Shown here piece after piece: positions 33,700 through 43,720 of a DNA stretch of 64,000 nucleotides (position 1 is its first letter; the number at the start of each line of letters is the position of its first letter). The stretch covers positions 6,203,259-6,267,258 of the forward strand of contig OX030967.1 in assembly GCA_943735955.1 (NCBI GenBank), read 5' to 3'. Under the pieces are notes generated by a model. It ran no database searches. It was given only the letters and a program-made list of their open reading frames with translations, and was not told where the DNA came from. This DNA is from Piscicola geometra. Taxonomy: Eukaryota > Annelida > Clitellata > Hirudinida > Piscicolidae. The position numbers and the translations under genes were made by a program.

Positions 33700-33764
<65 letters not shown>

Positions 33765-33788
33765 GGGATGCTGAGGAGGAGGAAGAGA

Positions 33789-33821
<33 letters not shown>

Positions 33822-36800
33822 GGGATGCTGAGGAGGAGGAAGAGAATGATGATGATGATAATAATGAGGTGGAGGATTATGAAAATAAATATAATAATAA
33901 TAATTATAATAATAGCCTCAACAATGGCAGTTAAATTGTTCAACATTTAAGAGGCAGAACTCAAGTGTCTGACAAGCCTGTCCGATGAGTTGGAGAAAGA
34001 AGCCAACGACAACAACGTAACCAATGCATCTACAACAATCTCAACTTTCGCAAGCAATACTGCAACAACCACAACAAACACCACCAACATTCCAACACTG
34101 CCACCAACAACCACATCCACTCCCAATGCTCCAACACCCTTAACAACAACCACAGCAACACCCCTACCAACAACCACCGCATTAACCACCACAAACACTA
34201 GCATTTTCGAAAGACCTGACCTCGTCATTGACCTTCTTGACGACGACTTCCTCCACATCCGACACTTCCTCTCCACCCTCCTCATCCACCCCCTCCCCCA
34301 ACGGAAGGCATTCTTCAAGTGTGTTCAAAGCTGTTGCAGGGAGAATTAATCAATTGTTGGCCCATTGCACCATGCATTCATTTGATGAAACTTCACATTC
34401 GAATTCTATACAAACTCAAACGTTAAAATGTTACTTTCCTCAGATCATTAGCATCGAAACTTCGAAGGCTTCCTGAGGAACTTGTGGCTGTTAGATTGAC
34501 CTCATTGTTGCTTCAAAGGTACTGTCATCATCACCCCTACCATCATCATCATTATTATTATCGTCATCATCACCATTATCATCAGATTTGTGATGCTGGA
34601 TGTCACAGCACAAAAGTACCTACTTCCTCATCTTTTTTCCGTTAAAAGAAATGATGATGCGGGTGGTGATAATGAAGAGGCGGGGAATGATGATGAGGAT
34701 GATGATGAAAGGGATGGAGAAGATGATGGTAACAATGGAAGAAATGTTAAAGGTATCCTTTCCATTAAGGCTTACTCCCTCCCAATCCGAACCTCAACCA
34801 CCATACCACACTCCACCAACAACCACCACCAACCCTACACCACACCACCAAAAACCACCACCAATCCCACACCACAATCCACCACCAACCACCACACTCC
34901 ACCACCAACCACCACCACACCACACTTCACCACCGCCAACCACCACACCACACTCCACCACCAACCACCTCACCACACTCCACCACCACACCACCAACCA
35001 CCACACTCCACCACCAACCACCTCACCACACTCCACCACTAACCACCTCACCACACTCCACCACCACACCACCAACCACCACACTCCACCACCAACCACC
35101 TCACCACACTCCACCACCAACCACCTCACCACACTCCACCACCAACCACCTCACCACACTCCACCACCAACCACCTCACCACACTCCACCACCAACCACC
35201 ACCACACCACCAACCACCACATTCCACCACCAACCACCACCACACCACCAACCACCACCACACCACCAACCACCACCACACCACCAACCACCACCACATC
35301 ACCACACCACACTCCACCACCAACCACCACACCACACTCCACCACCAACCACCTCACCACACTCCACCACTAACCAACACACCACACTCCACCAACAACC
35401 ACCACACCACCAACCACCACCACACCACCAACCACCACACCACACTCCACCACTAACCACCTCACCACACTCCACCACTAACCACCACACCACACTCCAC
35501 CAACAACCACTTCACCACACTCCACCACTAACCACCTCACCACACTCCACCACCAACCACCACACCACACTCCACCACTAACCACCACACCACACTCCAC
35601 CAACAACCACCTCACCACACTCCACCACTAACCACCTCACTACACTCCACCACCAACCACCTCACCACACCACCAACCACCACATTCCACCACCAACCAC
35701 CACCACACCACCAACCACCACCACACCACCAACCACCACCACACCACCAACCACCACCACACCACCAACCACCACACTCCACCACCAACCACCACACCAC
35801 ACTCCACCACCAACCACCACACCACACTCCACCACCAACCAACACACCACACTCCACCAACCACCACACTCCACCACCAACCAACACACCACACTCCACC
35901 AACAACCACCACACCACCACTCCACCAACAACCACCACACCACCACTCCACCAACAACCACCACACCACACTCAACCAACCACCACCACTCTTCCACCAC
36001 CAAGCAACAGAAGCAAGCAAGGGCATATTGAGTAGTGACCTCTTCAAAGGTCACATCGTCAAGGTCATTCTGCAAGTCTTCAAGGTCAGAGATTGCAACA
36101 TTAGATCGACCCTGCTGCAGAACTTTCACCACTTCGCACGTCACGTCCCGAAGGAGGAGTTGAAGAGGGTCGTCTTGAGGGAGGTGAGGAGGGGGAGTCC
36201 TGAGGGAGGTGAGGGGGGGGGGGGGTAGGTGAGTAGGGTGAAATGTGGAGCAAAGATGGAGGAATCGCTTTGTTGAGAATATGGTTTTCACCATCACTTC
36301 ATTAAATAAAAGTATTCCCCATTCAATAATCCTCACTCTAAACTGACCAACCACAGCTCTGGGTTAGCATGAAAGACACCAACGACAAACTGGTCAGCCA
36401 ATCACTGAAGGCCTTGTCGATCCTCGTGCCCCTATTGGGTGGCGACGCTGTGGTCGGAGCCAATAGAAAGCCGTTCTTCCATGACGGAAACGTTAAGGTT
36501 CTAAATTAGTGACATTATTTGTACAATTCATAACTATTTGTTTAAATAATAAATTTTCAACCTTAAATCTATTTGTTTAAATAATAAATTTACAACCTTA
36601 AATCTATTTGTTTAAATAATAAATTTACAACCTTAAATCTATTTGTTTAAATAATAAATTTACAACCTTAAATCTATTTGTTTAAATAATAAATTTACAA
36701 CCTTAAATCCATGTCTTTATTTTTTCGCAACCAGACAACTACTTCCCTCCCTCTTCTCTCAACCAGTCCTGCATTCACCGGAAGTCAAAAAAATCTTACA

Positions 36801-37904
36801 TCTTGTGGTCTTGATGACTCATCTATAAATGTCGCATCATCATCATCATACCCATCATCATCAACACACCCATCTTCCACCCATCCTTCTCACCACAAAC
36901 CGGTTGCGGTGATAGAGCCCAAGTGTTACACAAACGACGCAACTCTGAATTCGACCTCGTCGTACGTCGCTTCGACCAGCGTCGCTAAAAAGTCCCAGAG
37001 TCGTATAAACGGTCGGCCAGTGAAGCAAGTAAGATTCGCTGATGACGTCATTGGTAGTCATGATGATGATGATGGTGGTGGTTATGGTTATGATGGCGGT
37101 CATCATAGGAATAATAATAGTGGAGAGGGTGATGATGATTATAGCAATAATAATTGTTTAGAATATGAGGGTGAGGATGGTAGTGATGATAGTGGTGGTG
37201 ATGATGATGGTGTTGAAGATGGGTGGAGTGGAGGTTGGGGTGGATTCGGTGATGATAATGATGCTGAGGTCAACCAATCAGAAGATAACAAGCTCAATTT
37301 AACTGCTCCACTTCCCCAAACAACCCTGCCCCCTTTACCATCATCCACCCATGCACTCCCCTCTACCACCCTCACTTTTTCCTCCACCACACCTACCCTC
37401 CCAACTACCACACCTACCCTTCCTACCACCACACCTACCCTTCCTACCACCACACCTACCCTCCCTACCAACACACCTACCCTCCCTACCACCACACCTA
37501 CCCTCCCTACAACCACTCCCACCACAAACCCGCCACTTAAACCTCTTGGTTTTGGTTACGATATCAAGTTGTTGGAGATTAAAAAATCATCATCATCATC
37601 ATTACTCGATGGGGGTGATGATGATGATGATCTATTCAAGGACCTGGTTCCGAAAATAACTTTCAAAAAAGATGCAGCGTTGATGGGACTAAGAGACAGT
37701 TTGGCTGCTAGTGTCTTAGTCAGAAACCATAATAACAACAACAACGACAATAACAACCACAATAATAATATTAATACTAATAATAATGATAATGATAAAA
37801 GAAAGGATAAGAATAATATAAAGTTTGTAGAAAGCGTGGAGATGGATGGTGGTGGTGGAGGGTGGGATGTGGATGAAGATGATCTAGACGTTTCGGATGA
37901 ATGA
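33000..37904 (+). CDS. SCYL3: SCYL3/PACE-1-like pseudokinase, 9 exons
   Basis: SCY1-like proteins are catalytically inactive kinases that scaffold at the Golgi and cell edge; SCYL3 binds ezrin. Exons: 33000-33176, 33250-33432, 33518-33698, 33952-34318, 34444-34518, 34586-34752, 36011-36183, 36357-36497, 36735-37904 (877 aa, phases consistent; vertebrate about 740). The N-terminus MGAESS fits N-myristoylation. IRHPNVIQPL, GLHDLLTGISFLHHA and VNISHNQLNN match the kinase-like fold but lack the HRD and DFG catalytic motifs. HEAT-like helices follow: KLRRLPEELVAVRLTSLLL, FKGHIVKVILQVFK, RHVPKEELKRVVL. VVGANRKPFF and a C-terminal LFKDLVPKITFKK match SCYL3. The exon 6 donor could instead be 34729 (same phase). 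Confidence 0.9.
33699..33951 (+). repeat. SCYL3 intron 3: (GAT)n starting at the donor
   Basis: Donor AATG|GTGATGATG begins a GAT array with two GGGGATGCTGAGGAGGAGGA interludes. It stays open in the exon 3 frame as a poly-Asp/Glu stretch that would stop at 33934, so splicing to 33952 is required for the conserved protein. Confidence 0.85.
34795..35995 (+). repeat. SCYL3 intron 6: C/A-rich minisatellite, 1.2 kb
   Basis: CCACCAACCACCACACCACACTCCA-type units fill the intron up to the exon 7 acceptor CAAGCAACAG. No G occurs over long stretches. All open frames through it are artefacts. Confidence 0.93.
36535..36712 (+). repeat. SCYL3 intron 8: 35-bp AT-rich repeat x5
   Basis: Five near-perfect 35-bp units beginning CTATTTGTTTAAATAATAAA. 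Confidence 0.93.
37386..37520 (+). repeat. Coding 21-bp repeat in SCYL3 exon 9
   Basis: Units encode TLPTTTP seven-residue repeats within the low-complexity region of the SCYL3 C-terminal half. The 21-bp length keeps frame. Confidence 0.88.
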
Positions 37905-37936
37905 GACACACACATATCTATAAACACAAATACCTG

Positions 37937-37989
<53 letters not shown>

Positions 37990-38118
37990 GTACACCTAGA
38001 CATAGTCTTTATAGTATAGACACCAGGAAAATGAAATGTTTTGAATTTTGATTCATTTGCTTGTTTTCTTGCAATCCATCCATGCACATTCCTTCAATAT
38101 TCCATTTCTGATTCAGCA

Positions 38119-38124
38119 AATAAA
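38119..38124 (+). promoter_or_regulatory. Candidate poly(A) signal of SCYL3
   Basis: AATAAA about 215 bases past the SCYL3 stop, after a (CA)n tract (37938-37988). Position is plausible; no further support. Confidence 0.4.
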
Positions 38125-38271
38125 CTGGTTTTGGATTTATTAAAAACTCATAAGACTATATTATTTTGTTTTTATATTAAATAAATAATACTAATAATTG
38201 TTTAAAAAAACTTAAGTTGAGTCCAGACAACCTCCTCCTGCGTCTGCTGGCAGTGCAGTTCCAGCATGGAC

Positions 38272-38597
38272 GTGTCTGCATGCAGCTGCTGCGTCGTCAC
38301 TTGTCGCATGCAGCTGCTGCGTCGTCACTTGTCGCATGCAGCTGCTGCGTCGTCACTTGTCGCTTGCAGCTGCTGCGTCGTCACTTGTCGCTTGCAGCTG
38401 CTGCGTCGTCACTTGTCGCTTGCAGCTGCTGCGTCGTCACTTGTCGCTTGCAGCTGCTGCGTCGTCACTTGTCGCTTGCAGCTGCTGCGTCGTCACTTGT
38501 CGCTTGCAGCTGCTGCGTCGTCACTTGTCGCATGCAGCTGCTGCGTCGTCACTTGTCGCATGCAGCTGCTGCGTCGTCACTTGTCGCTTGCAGCGGT
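38272..38597 (+). repeat. 28-bp minisatellite, about 12 copies
   Basis: Unit TTGCAGCTGCTGCGTCGTCA plus CTTGTCGC. It is open in all three forward frames because it lacks stops, and none resembles a gene. Confidence 0.92.
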
Positions 38598-38618
38598 TGT
38601 GCAAGTCGTCAATGCAAA

Positions 38619-38745
38619 CAACAACAACAAGGGGCATCATCTTCATTCTTTGTTTCTTCCTCGGAAGTCATTCATGCGTGCACTCCTCCAACACCAGGCG
38701 TTCTTGCCTTTTGTTTCGTGACGTCATTCCAAGAGTGTCCAAAAC
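38619..38745 (+). promoter_or_regulatory. Duplicated promoter-like element (copy 1)
   Basis: About 125 bases are the reverse complement of 48575-48695, which lies about 215-335 bases upstream of the MMP-A start. Shared cores are CACTCCTCCAACACCAGGCG and CGTGACGTCATTCCAAGAG, the latter containing a CRE-like TGACGTCA. In sense orientation this copy points along the + strand and has no intact MMP downstream. Confidence 0.6.
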
Positions 38746-38999
38746 AACAACTTGAGACTCAACAGGACGGCAAGAACATAGCAGTGCCTGTCGAAGGCGA
38801 TCTTTTGTTTCTGAATATATAATTATATACAAAAAAATCAATTTCTTTGAACCGAGAAACTATTGAGAAATTTTTTTTTGAATTGTTTAAAACAATTTTT
38901 TATTTGGAAGAACTCGTTGCGTTGTTTTCGACTTTAATTCTACTTTTCTTTGAATAACTCAAAAGCGTTGAATAATTAACCGCCACCACATCTTTGCCT

Positions 39000-39539
39000 T
39001 CATCCCACAATTTCATTCTCCTCCACCCTGACTCCAGACGACTCAATTTTTCCAGCACTGACCTTGACTTCGTCTTCTGTTGCCCCACTTTTTGGTTCTC
39101 CGACAGGGCCACTTGCAGCTCCTGATCTGCAGCTCTGAGTGTACTGGTCGGATGTGGCGTGGGGGGTCGGAACCAGGTTTGCGTGGAACCAACAGAGCTC
39201 CTTGTTGATGTTTTCGGTGTCCCAGTCCATCCCTGCACACTTGGTGCAGCCCGCAGCCCTGCACCCGGCCAGACACGCTTCCAGCGTCTGCAATTCAGGA
39301 TGAGTTTCGCCGTGCCACGTGTGTGACTTGGTCTTTTTCACGAAGTCATCAAGGCCTGGCAAGTGTTTTAAATGTTAGAATAGTTCAAATGAAAAATAGA
39401 GCAGGATTCTGTGACGAATGCTTCAAAAGGACGAATCTTGCGCTGCGAAGGAGACAAGAAGCAGCGGAGCTAGCGGCTCACCTTGCACGTGCGACTGCAG
39501 CAGACTGACGAAGAGCACAAAGACGAGCTGACACTTCAT
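39000..39539 (-). CDS. Secreted PAN/apple-like six-cysteine protein, copy 1
   Basis: Two exons, 39482-39539 (signal peptide MKCQLVFVLFVSLLQSHVQG) and 39000-39355; 137 aa. The mature protein has a six-Cys core: HPELQTLEACLAGCRAAGCT, KCAGMDW, LCWFH, SDQYTQSC. The spacing C-x3-C-x4-C-x2-C and the C..(M/V)DW..CWFH pattern resemble single PAN/apple domains. PAN domains bind proteins or glycans outside the cell; the role here is unknown. The tail is short, acidic and variable. The splice is phase 1 and the donor CAAG|GTGAGC is strong. Confidence 0.85.
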
Positions 39540-39598
39540 TGCGACGACGCTGAAATTGCAAGAACTCCAATGCTGATGCCGCTCCTCGCAGGCTGTCG

Positions 39599-39610
39599 CT
39601 TTAATAGGGG
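39599..39610 (-). promoter_or_regulatory. TATA-like element of PAN-like copy 1
   Basis: CCCCTATTAAAG on the minus strand, about 60 bases upstream of the ATG, and conserved in all three copies. Confidence 0.5.
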
Positions 39611-40154
39611 TGGCTCGCCAGTCTGCTACTTGGAATGCAGCTTTGATTGGATTGAATTTCCATTAATTAGAGCATACTTCGCGTGCTAACTCATTGCATT
39701 TCTTCCTCCTTCGAGCATTGATTTCAGATGAAAAAACAATTATAAAAAAACTAATTTAACGATTAGAAAAATGTAAGCGTGAATATTAATTAAATGTGCT
39801 TTCATGTCGGTGCTTACTAATTATGATTATTAGGAATACAAACTGTACTGCAGGGATATGTACTGCACCAGATGGCATAGATGCAAAGTGACTGAAAATC
39901 TTCCAGTGCTCCCTTCTTATTGAATCGTTTGAACTAAAGTTTTTTGTTGAAAGTTTTTGCAGATTTTTTGCAAAATTGTGAAAAATTTTAAACTTGCAAT
40001 GAGCAAACAAGTAAGAAGAAAAACAATTTTAACTGCTTCAAAATTATATTTTATTCGGAACAACTAAAAAATGAAAACTTTTCAGTTTTCGAATTTATTT
40101 ACTTTTCTTGTAAATGTTCAAAAGAATAAATGACCCGCCACCACAACTTTCACT

Positions 40155-41004
40155 TCAATACGCAACCATCTGCTCATCCACCTTGACTTCAGGCGCTGGC
40201 TCAACAACAATCTTCAATTCTTGCGACGTTCCACCGCTCTCTTGTTCTTGTCCGAACTGGCCACTTGCAGCTCCTGTCTTGCAGATCTGAGCATACTGGT
40301 CGCTTGAGCGATGGAAAGACGGGGTCAAGTGTCGGTGGAACCAGCAGAGCTCTTTGGTGCTGTTCTCGATGTCCCAGTCCACCCCTGCACACTTGGTGCA
40401 GCCCGCAGCCCTGCACCCGGCCAGACACGCTTCCAGGCTCTGCAATTCAGGATGAGTTTCGCCGCCCAAGGAGTGAGTCTGGGTCTTTTTCACGAAATCG
40501 TCAAAGCCTGGAAAGTGATTCAAGCGTCAGAAAAGCTCAGAGGAAAATAGATCATGACTATCGTAAAATACCAATATCTTCGTACACTTTTAAATCATTG
40601 TTTTGGCAACTAATTACCAAAAACTCTACATCGAGAAATATTTTTGTGGTAAACTTTTGAATGATTATATTTCTCATTTTATAAAGTTCAAAAATAATAT
40701 GACAATATTATCACAATTCAGTTACGAGAATTTGTATTGTTCGCCATAATTAGCATCATAGACATTCTAGTTTTTTTATTTATCTACGAACTTAGGGTCT
40801 AAAAAACAAGTATTTTTTCGAAAAATGATTGTGTACGCATATTAAGGGTGTACGAAATATCTGGTATTTCACGGTGTGACGGATGCTTCAAAAGGACGAA
40901 TCTTGCGCTGCGAAGAAGACAAGAAGCAGCGGAGCTAGTGGCTCACCTTGCACGTGCGACTGCAGCAGACTGACGAAGAGCACAAAGACGAGCTGACACT
41001 TCAT
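40155..41004 (-). CDS. Secreted PAN/apple-like six-cysteine protein, copy 2
   Basis: Exons 40947-41004 and 40155-40507; 136 aa. Signal peptide identical to copy 1. Core ACLAGCRAAGCTKCAGVDWD, CWFHRHL, SDQYAQIC. Exon 1, the first part of the intron and about 200 bases of upstream sequence are nearly identical to copy 1, while exon 2 has diverged more. The intron (439 bases) is much longer than in copy 1 (126 bases). Confidence 0.85.
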
Positions 41005-41063
41005 TGCGACGACGCTGAAACTGCAAGAACTCCAACGCTGATGCCGCTCCTCGCAGGCTGTCG

Positions 41064-41075
41064 CTTTAATAGGGG
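41064..41075 (-). promoter_or_regulatory. TATA-like element of PAN-like copy 2
   Basis: Same CCCCTATTAAAG motif and spacing to the start codon as in copy 1. Confidence 0.5.
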
Positions 41076-41544
41076 TGGCTCGCCAGTCTGCTACTTGGAA
41101 TGCAGCTTTGATTGGATTGAATTTCCATTAATTAGAGCATACTTCGCGTGCTAACGCATTGCACTTCTTCCTCTTTCGAGCATTGATTTCAGATGAAAAA
41201 ACTCTAAATAATATAAGCATAAAAAATATATATATTTAAATAATAATAAAAAAATACTGCACCAGAATTTAATGGAAATGAAGCGAACATCTTTCTGCAC
41301 TCACTCCTCATCGACTCGATTGAATAGGATTTCTTTTTGTGTGAAACAATTTGCAAAGCACTCTCAATGGAGGGATGGTCTCAGCAAGGACGCGCATGTA
41401 ACCACTCGGCGTCACCAACAGTTGGTCCTTGCCTCGAGTGAACCGATGCGCTAGTGGCGAGCGCTCATGTTGTGTGCCCGAGCGTTATATAAAACTACGA
41501 TTTGCATTCAAATAGTTCTTCGTCTGGAATCTCCCGCCACTGAA

Positions 41545-41613
41545 AAGTCGTTTGCTGGGAGCTTGCCACTGCCAGCCTCAGCATCTCCGTGGCCTTGACC
41601 TTTGTGTCTTGAG
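41545..41613 (+). pseudogene. Orphan MMP C-terminal GPI-signal exon fragment
   Basis: The + strand reads [15 protein letters not shown] then TGA, the same tail that ends all three MMPs of the cluster. An in-frame TGA sits just upstream at 41542-41544 and no other MMP exon adjoins. It is followed by the MMP 3'-UTR signature: GGAGGA-rich purine tract, then AAGGAGTGG and GTGTTGG. A TATA-like ATATAAAA lies at about 41484-41493. Confidence 0.8.
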
Positions 41614-41936
41614 AAGGAGGAGAAGGAGGAGAAGGAGGAGGAGGAGGAGGAGAAGGAGGAGAAGGAGTGGGCGTGGTGAGTGTTGGGAAAGTCCGTTATA
41701 GTATGGGCATGTTGGTTTATTACCATAATGAGGATGGCTAAAGCTTCATTCTTTGTGCTAGAGGCGTCGGACGCTGTACACAAAAGTTTGCAAAGTTGGA
41801 ATTTATTCTCTTGTTTTTCTTCATTAAAAAAATAAATTTCAAACCTATTAAAAAACACACTCGCTGTTTCAGTGCGAATCGGTAGAGTGTCGACAGAATC
41901 GATAGGGCAGGGGTCTTTCTTTGTTGCACCGTTTGT

Positions 41937-42105
41937 GGCTGTGGTGGTGGTGACAGTGGGGGTGGTGGTGACAGTGGTGGTGGTGACAGTGGTGGTGGTG
42001 ACAGTGGTGGTGGTGACAATGGTGGTGGTGGTGGTGGTGGTGACAGTGGTGGTGACAGTGGTGGTGGTGGTGGTAGTGACAGTGGTGGTGGGGGTTTGGA
42101 GAGAG
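41937..42105 (+). repeat. (GGTGGTGACAGT)n array
   Basis: GGTGGTGACAGTGGT units, about 170 bases, between the orphan MMP tail and PAN-like copy 3. The surrounding 41620-42570 shows no gene. Confidence 0.85.
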
Positions 42106-42574
42106 TTTTATGAAGTGTAGCAACCAACCAAGGGTCACCAAGAAGGCCAAATGAGGCTGACCTCTTGTACTTGTTTCAAGCCTTCTGTGCAGTTTGTCAT
42201 CTTTTACAAAGTTCATAAATTAAAGCATTCGTCTCAAGAACTAACGATTTTAATAACATTTGTTATCACCAATGAAATAACTTAAACTTGTTGATTATAT
42301 TTAATTTACTGGTTGAAATCGCATTAATTAAAATTAAATCCACTCGCCAAGCTTCCAATACTCTGCGTTGTTAGGCACAGCATGTAGATGTGCTCACTTA
42401 GAATTTAATTTCGTCGTATAAAATCAATAATTAAGGAACTGAAAGAAAATGCACTCATAAAAGTATGAAATATTGAAATACAAATAATTAAACAAGCTTT
42501 TTCAGCATGAGAAATTGTTATTCCGATCAGCATATTTCAAGCAACTACACTGAAAAGAATTCAATAAGCACCCC

Positions 42575-42581
42575 TATTAAA
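42575..42581 (+). promoter_or_regulatory. TATA-like element of PAN-like copy 3
   Basis: CCCCTATTAAAGC, as in copies 1 and 2. Sequence identity with the other copies begins here and is lost upstream. Confidence 0.5.
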
Positions 42582-42641
42582 GCAGCAGCTTGCGAGGAGC
42601 GGCATCAGCGTTGGAGTTCTTGCAGTTTCAGCGTCGTCGCA

Positions 42642-43179
42642 ATGAAGTGTCAGCTCGTCTTTGTGCTCTTCGTCAGTCTGCTGCAGTCGCACGTGCAAGG
42701 TGAGCCGCTAGCTCCGCTGCTTCTTGTCTCCTTCGCAGCGCAAGATTCGTCCTTTTGAAGCATTCGTCACAGAATCCTGGTCTATTTTAATTTAATCATT
42801 TAAACATTTTCCAGGTTTTGAGAACTTCGTGAAAAGGACCAAGACACATTCGATGTATGGTGAAAGTCATCCTGAATTGAAGACCCTGGAAGCGTGTTTG
42901 GCCGGGTGCAGGGCTGCGGGCTGCACCAAGTGTGCAGGGGTGGACTGGGACATCGAGAACAGCACCAAAGAGTACTGCTGGTTCCACCGACACTTGAGGC
43001 CCTCTTTCCACCGCTCAACCGACCAGTATGCTCAGATCTGCACTCCTGGAGTCCCAGATGTTGGCATCACTCTGTCGCCAGTGCCGATAACCACCACAAC
43101 TCCTCGGCACATTGAAATACCAATTTTGCCACCAATCGAAAAGCCAGTCGACTTTCCAGAAGAAGAAAGTTGCTATTAA
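42642..43179 (+). CDS. Secreted PAN/apple-like six-cysteine protein, copy 3 (inverted)
   Basis: Exons 42642-42699 and 42815-43179; 140 aa. Signal peptide identical to copies 1 and 2. Core ACLAGCRAAGCTKCAGVDWD, CWFHRHLRPSFH, DQYAQIC. The C-terminal tail differs: Pro/Thr-rich (SPVPITTTTP) with a final SCY giving a seventh mature cysteine. It lies head-to-head with copy 2. The phase-1 splice site is identical. Confidence 0.87.
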
Positions 43180-43720
43180 GTCATCAACGGACCATCTTTT
43201 GAATGACTACAAATTCTAATGCATCGAAAATATAGTTTTAAAACGTGTTTAGTTTTTGTGTTTAATTGAACTGCATAATTGTCTTAAGTTTTGTTCACTT
43301 CATTTTTCAGTCTCAAATTTCTTTTATAATTTTTGAGCGCCTTTTCAACGACTGGCCTCAGTCGTGCTGGGAGACAATTTGCCATTCTGCCCCAAGCGAG
43401 GCACTTTCGGAATGGAAACTTCTCGATTGGAAACATTCTAGTTGGACCACTGAGAATTATTTTTCAAACTCATGATTAAAATTATTAAAAAACTTGTCAA
43501 AGCGTTTTCAAGTGTTGAATGCAATAGAAAGATGAAGTGATTAATGAGATGTAGTTGTGAATGTTTGTTAATGACTGACAATGGAATCACTGATGGTGGA
43601 TTTAAAAGTGATGTTTTTGGAGTTGATCAGTCGTCGTTGGCCGTTGAAATGTGATGCAAGTGGCGCCTCTCCAACACCCACTACGACCACTCCTTCTCCT
43701 CCTATTCTTTCTCCTCCTCC
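43180..43720. other. Spacer between convergent PAN-like copy 3 and MMP-A
   Basis: No coding signal. The part next to MMP-A (43669-43720) is its 3' UTR, which on the minus strand reads a GGAGGA tract followed by GGAGTGGTCGTAGTGGGTG. Confidence 0.5.

Noticed and set aside
36861..37525. Minus-strand open frames opposite SCYL3 exon 9
   Set aside because: Shadows of a low-complexity coding region; the + strand frame has matching C-terminal SCYL3 motifs.
38217..38822. 201-codon open frame reading repeated LLRRHLSLAAAASS
   Set aside because: 28-bp tandem repeat lacking stops in all forward frames; no homology or splice support.
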